Shown one piece after another: positions 11,476 through 19,229 of a stretch of 40,359 nucleotides of DNA. The stretch covers positions 1-40,359 of the forward strand of contig DIST01000010.1 of NCBI GenBank assembly GCA_002421645.1, written 5' to 3'. Source of the DNA: Flavobacterium sp. UBA6203 (GTDB lineage: Bacteria; Bacteroidota; Bacteroidia; Flavobacteriales; Flavobacteriaceae). The first letter of the stretch is position 1. Each line of letters opens with the position of its first letter. Under the pieces are notes generated by a model that had not been told where the DNA came from, did no database searches, and saw only the letters and a list, made by a program, of their open reading frames with translations. Both the position numbers and the translations under genes were made by a program.

Positions 11476-11784
11476 ATGGAAAATAATAACCAACAAGGAC
11501 AAATTAACATCGAATTAGATGAGCAAACAGCTGAAGGAATTTACTCTAATCTAGCTATTATAAATCATTCAAATTCTGAGTTTGTAGTAGATTTTGTAAC
11601 GATTATGCCTGGAGTGCCAAAGGCGAAAGTGAAATCAAGAATTATTTTAACACCTCAACACGCAAAACGTTTGTTGAAAGCATTAGGGGAAAACATTCAC
11701 AGATTTGAAAGTGCTCATGGAAAAATAGAAGAAGGAGAACAACCTCCAATTCCATTAAATTTTGGTCCAACAGGACAAGCATAA
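11476..11784 (+). CDS. DUF3467 family protein
   Basis: The product is a small conserved protein of 102 residues when started at ATG 11476 (MENNNQQGQ). A TTG 30 bases upstream would add ten unconvincing residues. The sequence (INIELDEQTAEGIYSNLAII near the start, then a VKSRIILTPQHAKRLLKAL segment) matches what I recall of the DUF3467 family, often found next to rpoC in Bacteroidetes. The family resembles a small beta-rich domain; its biochemical role is not known to me. No signal peptide or membrane segment is visible. It is bracketed by two intrinsic terminators, so it is probably transcribed alone. Confidence 0.85.
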   Translation: MENNNQQGQINIELDEQTAEGIYSNLAIINHSNSEFVVDFVTIMPGVPKAKVKSRIILTPQHAKRLLKALGENIHRFESAHGKIEEGEQPPIPLNFGPTGQA

Positions 11785-11789
11785 TAACC

Positions 11790-11818
11790 AAAAGTCTCGT
11801 ATATTGCGAGACTTTTTT
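11790..11818 (+). terminator. Rho-independent terminator after the DUF3467 gene
   Basis: AAAAGTCTCG (11790-11799) pairs with CGAGACTTTT (11807-11816) around a 7-base loop and is followed by further T residues to 11818. It begins six bases after the stop codon. Confidence 0.88.
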
Positions 11819-11830
11819 AGTTGATTACCT

Positions 11831-12325
11831 ATGAAATTAGTAAAAGCAAATTCCGAACATATTCCAATCATTATCGACTTAACCAAGAAAATTTGGCCAG
11901 TAGCTTATGGAGAAATTTTATCCAAAGCACAACTAGATTACATGATTGACAAGTTTTATAACGAACCTGCTTTACGCGAATTAATGCAAAAAGGTCATGT
12001 TTTTTATCTAGCACAAAACGATAACGATAAGTACGTAGGTTTTGTTTCCTATGAAATTAACTCTGAACCTAATAAAACAAAAATCCATAAAATTTATGTC
12101 TTACCCGAGACACAAGGAACTGGTTTAGGAAGACAATTCTTTGAATTGGTAAAAGAAAAAGCTTTAGAAAATAATCAAAACGCCATTTTCTTAAACGTAA
12201 ACAAATACAATAAAGCTATAAACTTTTATACCAAATTAGGCTTTAAAAAAGTAAAAGACGAAGTTATTGATATTGGAAATGGGTATGTAATGGATGATTA
12301 TGTGATGGAGGCTCATATTATGTAA
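11831..12325 (+). CDS. GNAT family N-acetyltransferase
   Basis: This is a 164-residue acetyltransferase of the GNAT superfamily, which transfers acetyl from acetyl-CoA to an amine. The acetyl-CoA-binding motif A is visible as VLPETQGTGLGRQFFELV (about residues 91-108), preceded by the beta strand KIHKIYV. The C-terminal part (FLNVNKYNKAINFYTKLGFK) is the usual GNAT motif B region. The substrate cannot be told from sequence; homologues in this group are often annotated only as GNAT proteins. It starts 12 bases after the preceding terminator, and no terminator follows it. Confidence 0.9.
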   Translation: MKLVKANSEHIPIIIDLTKKIWPVAYGEILSKAQLDYMIDKFYNEPALRELMQKGHVFYLAQNDNDKYVGFVSYEINSEPNKTKIHKIYVLPETQGTGLGRQFFELVKEKALENNQNAIFLNVNKYNKAINFYTKLGFKKVKDEVIDIGNGYVMDDYVMEAHIM

Positions 12326-12395
12326 TAAGTCAATTATTTTAACGTTGTATTTCTTGTATAAATTATTATTATTTAACATTTTTAAAAATTAACAA

Positions 12396-14552
12396 TTGAG
12401 AAATATTACAATACTACTTTTTGGTTTATTTTATTTAACATTATCAGCACAAGAATTCAATCCAAAAACAATAAATCTTTCACAAAATCCTGAAATCACA
12501 GATTTTAGTTTTTTAAAAGAAGAATTGAAAGATGTTCAAGTAGTTATGCTTGGTGAAAATACGCATTCAGATGGAAATGTATTTGAAATGAAAACCAAAA
12601 TCGTTCAATATTTGCATCAAGAAATGGGTTTCAATACTATTGCATTTGAATCGGGAATATACGATGTATGGAAAGCGCAAAAGAATATTGACAAAGGTCA
12701 AAATGTAAAGGAAGCACTATCAAATTCTTTGTTTTCTATTTGGTCAAAAAGAAACGAATTTCAAAGTTTTATCGAGTTTTATAATCAGAATAATAAAGAT
12801 TTAAAAATTTTCGGTTTTGATTATCAGATTACGGGTAATGATGGAAATATATTATTAGCTAAAGATTTATTCGAATATGCTAAAAAAATCAATCATAAAT
12901 TAAAGCTGAAACAAGAAGATTTTGAGTTGCTTTTAGAATCGATAACTAATTCTGGTATGTTTGATGAATCAGATATTTCTTATGAGCAATTTAAAACCGA
13001 ATTAACATCATTTAAAACGAAAATTAGTCAGCAAAAAGATTCTGAAGAAAAGTTTTATTGGAATCAAATTATAAAAAGTCTTTTAGAGTTAGGTAGCGAT
13101 GCTATTTCAAAAGAAGAGGTTATAAGTACTTTTAGTACAACGTCATTTGATAATAATAGAGATAAGCAAATGGCGGATAATTTATTAGCTTACCTAAAAC
13201 AAAATCCTGAAGCTAAAATAATTTGTTGGGGAGCCAACGCACATTTCGTAAATAATATGAGTTCAATTTCTGAACCTATATTAAAAGAGTTTGTGCCAAT
13301 GGGTTCTTACATTAAAAAAGAACTAAAAAATAAAGTGTATAGTTTAGCTGCTGTAACGGCTGAGGATTCTATTTATCTTCAAAATCAATGGCACAAAACA
13401 CCAATTAAAAAGCACTCATTTGAGTATTTTTTAAAAGAAAAAAATACGTCACCACATATTTTCATTTCTTCAAATCAGAGTGGAATGCAAATTTTAGCAT
13501 GGAATCGACTTTTTAGCCCAATTACATTTGTGGAAAGTAAATTAAATGAGTTGCATAATGGTTATCTCTATTTTAGAAGTGTTACACCTACCACTATAAT
13601 AGATTCAGATGAAGAGATTAAAGTTTCTAAAACTAACGATATGTATACGCTCAATCTATCAGAACCGATAGATGATGAACTTAAAAAAAGAGAATTAAAT
13701 GAAGTTGTCATTTACGGAAAAAGAACAGCTTATCAGGTAATGAAAAATGTTATTGAGTCTTTGGAGAAAAATTATCCTGATAATCCATTTAGTTCATCGA
13801 TGAAAACAAATATTCAAGGCAAAGTTTCAACTATTACTTATCTCGATTTTGATTTTATTGCCGAACAATATGATTTAGGTTATGTGAATCATATCAACAG
13901 AAGTACAAAAAATATAAAAGAGTTAAGATGGAATAAGAAAAGTGATTTTTTGTCGGAAAGCTTAAGAGAATATCATGGTTTGATGTACAATTGTCCAATA
14001 AAATATGCGCCTTTTTTGGAAAAAAGAAAGTTTAAGAAATTTATTTTTCAAATTGAAGAAACTAAGATGTACAATAATGAAGAAGTCTTTGTAATTAATT
14101 TTTCATCGCCAAGAAATCATTCTACTTATACAAGACGCGTTTTCTTAAGTGACTATTCAGGATATTTGTATGTGAACAAAAAAGATTTTGCCATTGTAAA
14201 GATTTTCGAAAATTGGTCAGTAACCGATTTTCCAGAGCATTTCAGAGAAGGATTTAATCTTAAGAATTCGTTGTCAAAATACACTTCAAAAGAATATAAA
14301 AACGAATCCATGCTTACAGATTTCACAAAGATTGGCGAGTATTATTTTATTACACAATCTACAAGTGCTTTATCTGGAAATGTTTACAACACTGCATCTG
14401 AAAAAGAAGTATTTGAAATTACAGTAAATTCAAATTGGAAGAATTTTAATATTCAAAATCCTATTCAAATAAAAAATAAAGAGGAAGAACATTCGTTTGA
14501 AAAAGTAAAATATAATGCTGGTTTTTGGAATAAATATCCATTTGCAAATTAG
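12396..14552 (+). CDS. Secreted erythromycin-esterase-like protein with extra C-terminal domain
   Basis: The product has 718 residues. It starts at TTG 12396: an in-frame stop lies just upstream, and this start gives a signal peptide (residues 1-18, ending LTLSAQ). Residues about 30-400 resemble the erythromycin esterase family: LGENTH with E54 and H57, FESG with E85, and WGANAHF near residues 277-283, matching the conserved acidic and histidine positions of Ere enzymes. Residues about 415-718 form a second domain starting ELNEVVIYGKR that resembles the region found in Bacteroidetes cell-surface proteins with carboxypeptidase-regulatory-like and DUF5686-type modules. The fusion suggests an envelope enzyme; the substrate is unknown and macrolide resistance should not be assumed. 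The next gene starts 12 bases later. Confidence 0.75.
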   Translation: MRNITILLFGLFYLTLSAQEFNPKTINLSQNPEITDFSFLKEELKDVQVVMLGENTHSDGNVFEMKTKIVQYLHQEMGFNTIAFESGIYDVWKAQKNIDKGQNVKEALSNSLFSIWSKRNEFQSFIEFYNQNNKDLKIFGFDYQITGNDGNILLAKDLFEYAKKINHKLKLKQEDFELLLESITNSGMFDESDISYEQFKTELTSFKTKISQQKDSEEKFYWNQIIKSLLELGSDAISKEEVISTFSTTSFDNNRDKQMADNLLAYLKQNPEAKIICWGANAHFVNNMSSISEPILKEFVPMGSYIKKELKNKVYSLAAVTAEDSIYLQNQWHKTPIKKHSFEYFLKEKNTSPHIFISSNQSGMQILAWNRLFSPITFVESKLNELHNGYLYFRSVTPTTIIDSDEEIKVSKTNDMYTLNLSEPIDDELKKRELNEVVIYGKRTAYQVMKNVIESLEKNYPDNPFSSSMKTNIQGKVSTITYLDFDFIAEQYDLGYVNHINRSTKNIKELRWNKKSDFLSESLREYHGLMYNCPIKYAPFLEKRKFKKFIFQIEETKMYNNEEVFVINFSSPRNHSTYTRRVFLSDYSGYLYVNKKDFAIVKIFENWSVTDFPEHFREGFNLKNSLSKYTSKEYKNESMLTDFTKIGEYYFITQSTSALSGNVYNTASEKEVFEITVNSNWKNFNIQNPIQIKNKEEEHSFEKVKYNAGFWNKYPFAN

Positions 14553-14564
14553 ATTAAATAAGAA

Positions 14565-15707
14565 ATGAAAAAAATATATTTATCAATACTATTACTGATT
14601 TTTGGAAATTGTTTTGCTCAAGACCATAAAGTTTATCAGAATATTGAATTAAAAAATCAAGATAAAACAGAAATTACAAATCTCATAAGAGATTATTTTA
14701 ACGGCAAAATAGTTGCAGAAAATATTTTTACTGAGTTTGATAAGCAGACTTATAAAAGCATAGATGTTTATAAAGAAGCATTATCTTTGGGAGGAAGTTT
14801 ATATCAAATAACATCTGATATTAATATTCTTTCGATAAAAAGTGAAGGAAATAATTATTTGGTTTCTGCAATGTTTTATTGGCCAAATAAACAAGAGGGA
14901 ACTTCTGATGCAATAACTGTTTTAGCTATTATTGATTTTTGGATTATACAAGTTGATAACCAATGGAAAATTAGTAATTACATAAATTATCATACAAAGA
15001 ATTGGAGTTCAATGCAAATAGGAAACTTTCTGTATTTTTATCATCCTAATCATCCATTTGATATTGTAAAAGCTCAAAAAGCAAATACTTTTTACGAGAA
15101 ATTTTGTGATTATTTTGCTCTGCCTAAATCAAAACTGATTCGGTATTATATTGCTAAAAATTGTGAAGATATAAGTCAACTCTTTGGTTATAAGTATTTT
15201 ATTTCGAATAGTGTCAATAATGGCTTATGCGCATTTTATGATGATCAAAATGAATTAATTGCAACAAGTACTTCATATGGTGAAATGCATTTACATGAAA
15301 TAATTCACACCATGAATGTTCATTTTCCTAAAGCACATTATTTATTAAAAACAGGTTTGTCTTGTTATATAAATGATGCCAGCTCAAGAAATCAAGAGAA
15401 TATATTTCATTTTAATAAATTCGAAAATTATATTAAAATAAATGACTTGGATTTTAATAAGTTCGATGAATTTGAAAATATTGATGAAGTAACAAGTTTT
15501 CAATATGTTACAGGAACCTTAATTTGTAATGCAATTTATAGAAAAGGAGGTAAAAATCTATTGTTGGAATATCTAAATAATACAAAAACTTCAGACGAAC
15601 TCAAGAGAAAATTAGTTAAAGATTTTACAATCAAATCATTTAAAGAATTCTTTATCAATGAATTAAATCATTATAGGTCTCAAGGTAAAAGTTTATTATA
15701 TTTTTAA
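14565..15707 (+). CDS. Secreted protein with HExxH metallopeptidase-like motif
   Basis: I do not recognise a named family. The 380-residue product has a signal peptide (residues 1-18, ending NCFAQ). Residues about 30-150 look like an NTF2-like fold, with a DNQWKISNY segment near the end. The second half has H244-E245-I-I-H248, the zinc-binding motif of gluzincin peptidases. In related peptidases the third ligand is a glutamate in a segment like EGLA.Y about 15 residues later; here the matching segment is T263-G-L-S-C-Y, so that glutamate is replaced by threonine. It may be an inactive or altered peptidase. It is probably co-transcribed with the preceding esterase-like gene and ends 5 bases from the convergent rluF. 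Confidence 0.65.
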   Translation: MKKIYLSILLLIFGNCFAQDHKVYQNIELKNQDKTEITNLIRDYFNGKIVAENIFTEFDKQTYKSIDVYKEALSLGGSLYQITSDINILSIKSEGNNYLVSAMFYWPNKQEGTSDAITVLAIIDFWIIQVDNQWKISNYINYHTKNWSSMQIGNFLYFYHPNHPFDIVKAQKANTFYEKFCDYFALPKSKLIRYYIAKNCEDISQLFGYKYFISNSVNNGLCAFYDDQNELIATSTSYGEMHLHEIIHTMNVHFPKAHYLLKTGLSCYINDASSRNQENIFHFNKFENYIKINDLDFNKFDEFENIDEVTSFQYVTGTLICNAIYRKGGKNLLLEYLNNTKTSDELKRKLVKDFTIKSFKEFFINELNHYRSQGKSLLYF

Positions 15708-15712
15708 TTAAA

Positions 15713-16501
15713 CTACCTATTCCTCTCCCCATAATTCCTCTTTCCACTAAACTTCCCTTTATTACTTGGTAAACTTGCTTCTTCAGTCTTGCTAGAAGGT
15801 GCAATTAATTGGTTTAATTCTGCGATTTCTTTATCAGTAAGTTCGCGGTATTTGCCTACAGGAACATCTAAGGAAATATTAATAATTCGAGTACGTTTTA
15901 ACGCCGTTACTTCGTAATCTAAGTATTCACACATTCTACGAATTTGTCTGTTCAAACCTTGCGTTAAGATAATTCGGAAAACGTATTTACTAATTTGTTC
16001 TACTTTACATTTTTTGGTAATCGTTTCTAAAATTGGAATACCATTAGACATTCTATCAATAAATCGATCTGTGATAGGTTTGTTTACGGTTACAATGTAT
16101 TCTTTTTCGTGGTTGTTTCGCGCACGAAGAATTTTGTTTACAATATCGCCATCACTCGTCATAAAAATCAAACCTTCACTGGCTTTGTCTAATCGTCCAA
16201 TAGGAAAAATACGTTCTGGATAATTGATGTAATCTACTATGTTGTCCTTGATTTTTTGGTTGGTAGTACATTCTATACCAACGGGTTTATTAAAAGCTAA
16301 ATAGATGTGTTTTTGTTTTTTCTCTTCCACTAAAATACCATTCACACGAACTTCATCACCAGGTGCCACTTTTGTGCCCATTTCTGGAACTTTTCCATTA
16401 ATAGTCACTCTTCCTTGCTCAATCAAACGATCAGCTTCTCTACGAGAACAAAAGCCTGTTTCGGATAAATATTTGTTAATGCGTACTGTATTTTCTTCCA
16501 T
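15713..16501 (-). CDS. rluF: 23S rRNA pseudouridine synthase RluF
   Basis: RluF isomerises uridine to pseudouridine at position 2604 of E. coli 23S rRNA and also acts on tRNA-Tyr there. The 262-residue product has an N-terminal S4 RNA-binding domain ([20 protein letters not shown], about residues 7-26) and the RsuA-type catalytic domain with [12 protein letters not shown], catalytic D105. Sequence blocks such as [15 protein letters not shown] and ITKKCKV match E. coli RluF better than RluB or RluE. The C-terminal tail is basic and low in complexity. A TATCTTTG promoter box ends only four bases before the ATG, so the transcript may be leaderless. Confidence 0.9.
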   Translation of the reverse strand: MEENTVRINKYLSETGFCSRREADRLIEQGRVTINGKVPEMGTKVAPGDEVRVNGILVEEKKQKHIYLAFNKPVGIECTTNQKIKDNIVDYINYPERIFPIGRLDKASEGLIFMTSDGDIVNKILRARNNHEKEYIVTVNKPITDRFIDRMSNGIPILETITKKCKVEQISKYVFRIILTQGLNRQIRRMCEYLDYEVTALKRTRIINISLDVPVGKYRELTDKEIAELNQLIAPSSKTEEASLPSNKGKFSGKRNYGERNR

Positions 16502-16505
16502 GTAG

Positions 16506-16513
16506 CAAAGATA
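16506..16513 (-). promoter_or_regulatory. Bacteroidetes -7 promoter box for rluF
   Basis: On the minus strand this reads TATCTTTG, a perfect match to the TAnnTTTG -7 consensus of the primary sigma factor in Bacteroidetes. No clear TTTG -33 box was found at the usual spacing. It is only four bases from the ATG, which would place transcription initiation at or next to the start codon. Confidence 0.5.
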
Positions 16514-16524
16514 GAATATTTTAG

Positions 16525-16670
16525 TGATTAGTAAAAAGTGATAAGTGAATAATGGATTTGGTTTTATTGACCAAAATTTCTTTACAAGTTTTTAAAAAAG
16601 TAAAACGTCTCGGTGTATCTCTTTTCAACACAATCAAAATCAATAAAAGCTCTGTGAAACTCGGTGTAAT
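16525..16670. repeat. Word-like intergenic repeats upstream of rluF
   Basis: Two kinds of short imperfect repeats fill this gap. At 16525-16557, AGTGATTAG, AGTGATAAG and GTGAATAATG recur. At 16606-16670, CTCGGTGTA appears twice (16609-16617 and 16660-16668) with CTCTGTGAAA between. I recall similar phrases (CTCTGTGTAACTCTGTG) scattered through flavobacterial intergenic DNA. Short open frames on both strands here are low-complexity and not credible genes. Confidence 0.55.
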
Positions 16671-16674
16671 AAAC

Positions 16675-16702
16675 AAAAAAAAGCCCTTTAAAAAAAGGAC
16701 TT
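16675..16702 (-). terminator. Rho-independent terminator of the nif3-zinc-ribbon-like operon
   Basis: On the minus strand AAGTCCTTT (16702-16694) pairs with AAAGGGCTT (16689-16681), including a wobble, around a TTTT loop, followed by a T run to 16675. It lies 25 bases downstream of the coiled-coil gene ending at 16727. Confidence 0.75.
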
Positions 16703-16726
16703 TCATTTATTTGGAAAAGGATTTAA

Positions 16727-17506
16727 TTAGATGCTAGCAAATAATTTATCCATTTTTTCTCTTTCTTCGTCAGCTAATACACCGTCTACTAAGATTCTTC
16801 CACTGTGCTCATCGGTAAGAATTTTTTTGCGAGCTGCAATTTCCATTTGAGTTTGTGGTGGAATTGTAAAGAATGAACCAGCAGATGCGCCACGCTCGAT
16901 AGAAACAACCGCTAAACCATTTCTAACACTGTTTCTAATCCTGTCGTAAGCTGCCAATAAACGCTCTTCGATTTGACCTCTTAATTCTTCTGATTTTCCT
17001 AATAAGAAGTTTTCTTCTTTTTCAGTTTCAGCCATAATATCGCTTAATTCAGCTTTCTTATGTTTTAAGTGGGTTTGTTTACCTTCTAATTTTTCTTTTG
17101 TTTGAGCTAACACTTCTTTTTTGTGCTCAATAGAAGCTTTCATTTCTTTAATGTGTTTTTCAGCTAATTGAATTTCCAATTCCTGAAATTCCACTTCTTT
17201 AGTTAAAGAGTTGAATTCTCTATTGTTACGAACATTTTTTTGTTGCTCTAAATATTTTTTAATGGCAGCTTTGTGCTCATCGATAGCATTTTTCTTTTCT
17301 TTGATTTGGTCGTCAATAGTCTCCAAATCGCTTTTTAGTTTTTCTAAACGAGTAGAAAGTCCTGCTACTTCATCTTCTAAATCTTCTACTTCAAGAGGTA
17401 ATTCTCCTCTTACATTTCTTATTTCGTCTATTTTAGAATCAACTAGTTGTAAAGCATAAAGGGCTCTTAACTTATCTTCTACACTTAGCTCTTTGATTGT
17501 TGCCAT
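16727..17506 (-). CDS. Coiled-coil protein of the C4 zinc-ribbon (DUF164/CT398-like) family lacking its cysteines
   Basis: The 259-residue protein is almost entirely helical up to about residue 190: a long antiparallel coiled coil rich in Glu and Lys, with the conserved NNREFNSLTKEVEFQE hinge (about residues 93-108). The C-terminal part (residues 205-259) aligns with the zinc ribbon of this family, including IPPQTQMEI and GRILVD. In relatives as I recall them it reads RGACGGCF and CEYCGRIL; here the cysteines are S208, S211, D232 and S235, and the protein has no cysteine at all. It therefore cannot bind zinc in the usual way. It starts two bases after the NIF3-family gene, so the two form an operon. 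The function of the family is unresolved. Confidence 0.85.
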   Translation of the reverse strand: MATIKELSVEDKLRALYALQLVDSKIDEIRNVRGELPLEVEDLEDEVAGLSTRLEKLKSDLETIDDQIKEKKNAIDEHKAAIKKYLEQQKNVRNNREFNSLTKEVEFQELEIQLAEKHIKEMKASIEHKKEVLAQTKEKLEGKQTHLKHKKAELSDIMAETEKEENFLLGKSEELRGQIEERLLAAYDRIRNSVRNGLAVVSIERGASAGSFFTIPPQTQMEIAARKKILTDEHSGRILVDGVLADEEREKMDKLFASI

Positions 17507-17508
17507 AT

Positions 17509-18603
17509 TTAAAAGTACTTAACTGGATTTGTATTTTCTTCTGATAAAATGATTGCAAAATTAGTGATTTTTTCTTTAAGAAAATCAACAATATAATTTT
17601 TTGTAAATCTTTCGCTTTCAAAATGACCTATATCTGCCAAAAGTAATTGATTTTCAGCTTCATAGAATTGGTGATATTTTAAGTCGGCCGTAAGATAAGC
17701 GTCTGCACCTGAGGTAATTGCATTCTTAATTGCAAAACTACCACTTCCGCCTAAAACTGCTACTTTTTTTATTGATTTTCCTGTAAAAGCAGAATGCCTG
17801 ATGCCATCACATTGCAATTTTTCTTTTACTAGTTGTAAAAACTCGATTTCAGAAAGCGGATTTTCGAATTCACCTACGCGACCTAAACCAATATTTTGAT
17901 GCTTGTTTTCCAATTGATAAATTTCGTAAGCTACTTCTTCATACACATGATTTTTGAATAAAGCTTTCAAGATTTTTCCTTGTAAGTGCTTTTCAAACGT
18001 CATTTCAATTTTAATTTCTTCGTTTTCTACAAATTCAAAACGTTCCCCAATTTCTGGATTCGAATTTTCATTTCCCATATACGTTCCAATTCCTTTCGAA
18101 CTAAAACTGCAATCTTCATAATTTCCAATGGTTCCAGCTCCAGCATCAAACAGGGCGTTTCGCAATTTTTCAACATTTTCTGGAATGGTATAAGTAACTA
18201 ATTTTTGAATGTAATTTTCTTTCGGAATTAAAACTTTCGAATGTTTCAAGCCTAACGCATCACAGAAAATTTTATTCACTCCTTTTTGATGATTGTCTAA
18301 AGCGGTATGAACGGCATAAATTGCAATGTCATTTTTAATGGATTTTAAAATCGCACGTTCTACATAATTTTTTCCCGTGATTTTCTTAATTCCTGAAAAT
18401 AAAATAGGATGGAAGCACACTACCAAATTACATTTTTTCGAAATCGCTTCATCAATCACTGATTCCAACGCATCATGACAAACTAAAACGCCATCAATTT
18501 CTTGATTTGGATTCCCAACCAAAAGGCCTACATTGTCAAAATCTTCAGCATAACCTAGTGGTGCCATTTCTTCAAGAATAGAAAGTATATCGGAAAGTTT
18601 CAT
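17509..18603 (-). CDS. NIF3-like dinuclear metal centre protein
   Basis: The product is a NIF3/YbgI-family protein, a toroidal hexamer with a two-metal site. It has been proposed to act as a GTP cyclohydrolase I type 2 or metal-handling protein; its true function is uncertain. I start it at ATG 18603 (MKLSDILSIL, 364 residues); a TTG at 18624 would add seven residues but overlaps the -7 promoter box. Metal-ligand motifs are VCFHPILFSG (about residues 62-71), VHTALDN (about 96-102) and IGHFESE near the C-terminus. The central part, about residues 125-230, is the PII-like insert seen in longer family members. It is followed by the coiled-coil gene after two bases. Confidence 0.88.
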   Translation of the reverse strand: MKLSDILSILEEMAPLGYAEDFDNVGLLVGNPNQEIDGVLVCHDALESVIDEAISKKCNLVVCFHPILFSGIKKITGKNYVERAILKSIKNDIAIYAVHTALDNHQKGVNKIFCDALGLKHSKVLIPKENYIQKLVTYTIPENVEKLRNALFDAGAGTIGNYEDCSFSSKGIGTYMGNENSNPEIGERFEFVENEEIKIEMTFEKHLQGKILKALFKNHVYEEVAYEIYQLENKHQNIGLGRVGEFENPLSEIEFLQLVKEKLQCDGIRHSAFTGKSIKKVAVLGGSGSFAIKNAITSGADAYLTADLKYHQFYEAENQLLLADIGHFESERFTKNYIVDFLKEKITNFAIILSEENTNPVKYF

Positions 18604-18621
18604 TTGTTTTAATTTATATAT

Positions 18622-18629
18622 CAAAGATA
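18622..18629 (-). promoter_or_regulatory. Bacteroidetes -7 promoter box for the NIF3-family gene
   Basis: On the minus strand this reads TATCTTTG, a perfect TAnnTTTG box, ending 18 bases before the ATG at 18603. A convincing -33 box was not found. It is divergent from the antitoxin promoter at 18688-18695. Confidence 0.55.
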
Positions 18630-18687
18630 AAAATTCAAATCGTTTATAATATGATTTTTGGTAGAAAATATATTAGCACGATTTTTG

Positions 18688-18695
18688 TATATTTG
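18688..18695 (+). promoter_or_regulatory. Bacteroidetes -7 promoter box for the toxin-antitoxin pair
   Basis: TATATTTG is a perfect TAnnTTTG match. It ends 19 bases before the antitoxin ATG at 18715, leaving a leader of about 14 bases. Antitoxin operators usually overlap the promoter, so autoregulation here is likely but not shown. Confidence 0.6.
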
Positions 18696-18714
18696 TAAAA
18701 CAAATTCATCTGTT

Positions 18715-18969
18715 ATGACAACAATAACCATAAAAATTAACGAGCGTTCAAAAAAAGGCAAAGCTTTCTTAGAGTTTGCAAAGACTTTTTTTGCCGAAGG
18801 TAAAGACGTTGAGATTATTAAGTCCGATGATAAAAAACCCAAAAAAGAAAAGAGTATTTACAGCGATGCTTTTATTGCAAAAATGAAAAAAGCGGAGGAA
18901 AATATTAAAAATGGAGATTGTATAAAGATTGATCCTAATGATGTATGGGGAAGTTTAGGCTTAAAGTAA
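18715..18969 (+). CDS. Putative antitoxin of a YoeB-like toxin-antitoxin pair
   Basis: The 84-residue product starts at ATG 18715 (MTTITIKINERSKKGKAFL); an in-frame TTG at 18658 lies before the promoter and is unlikely. The N-terminal part looks like a short beta strand and helix, the middle is Lys/Asp-rich and probably disordered, and the C-terminus ends NDVWGSLGLK. This is the usual layout of a type II antitoxin: a DNA-binding or dimerising head and a toxin-wrapping tail. It does not resemble YefM/Phd, the usual YoeB partner. The assignment rests on overlap (25 bases) with the downstream toxin gene and on similar small flavobacterial genes that I recall. Confidence 0.75.
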   Translation: MTTITIKINERSKKGKAFLEFAKTFFAEGKDVEIIKSDDKKPKKEKSIYSDAFIAKMKKAEENIKNGDCIKIDPNDVWGSLGLK

Positions 18970-19226
18970 CTAAAATTGCTCAAAAAGATATAGACAAGCA
19001 TATAAAGTCAGGTAATAAAAATTCAATCAAAGCCATAGAGAAAATTATGGTAGAACTAACTGAAAATCCTTTTGAAGGTTATGGAAACCCAGAAGCTTTA
19101 AAATACGAATTTTCAGGTTATTGGTCGAGAAGAATTAATGCTAAAGACAGAATGATTTATAAAGTTGAGGAAAATATTGTTACGGTAACTATAGTTTCTG
19201 CAATGGGGCATTATTCTGATAAATAA
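18945..19226 (+). CDS. YoeB-like mRNA interferase toxin
   Basis: The 93-residue product fits the YoeB/Txe branch of the RelE superfamily, which cleaves mRNA in the ribosomal A site. The segment GNPEALKYEFSGYWSRRI (about residues 47-64) matches YoeB, and the catalytic set is present: E50, R62/R63, R69 and the C-terminal H89-Y90. The start ATG lies inside the antitoxin gene, typical of translational coupling. Three extra residues follow the HY end. lpxK begins three bases after the stop, so read-through from the toxin pair may reach lpxK. Confidence 0.88.
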   Translation: MGKFRLKVTKIAQKDIDKHIKSGNKNSIKAIEKIMVELTENPFEGYGNPEALKYEFSGYWSRRINAKDRMIYKVEENIVTVTIVSAMGHYSDK

Positions 19227-19229
19227 TCT

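Noticed and set aside
12396..14552. Macrolide resistance gene
   Set aside because: The protein is secreted, fused and distant from known EreA/EreB, so a resistance role cannot be inferred from sequence alone.
16521..16737. Short open frames on both strands between rluF and the coiled-coil gene
   Set aside because: They consist of word-like repeats and the terminator; no recognisable protein features and no promoter.
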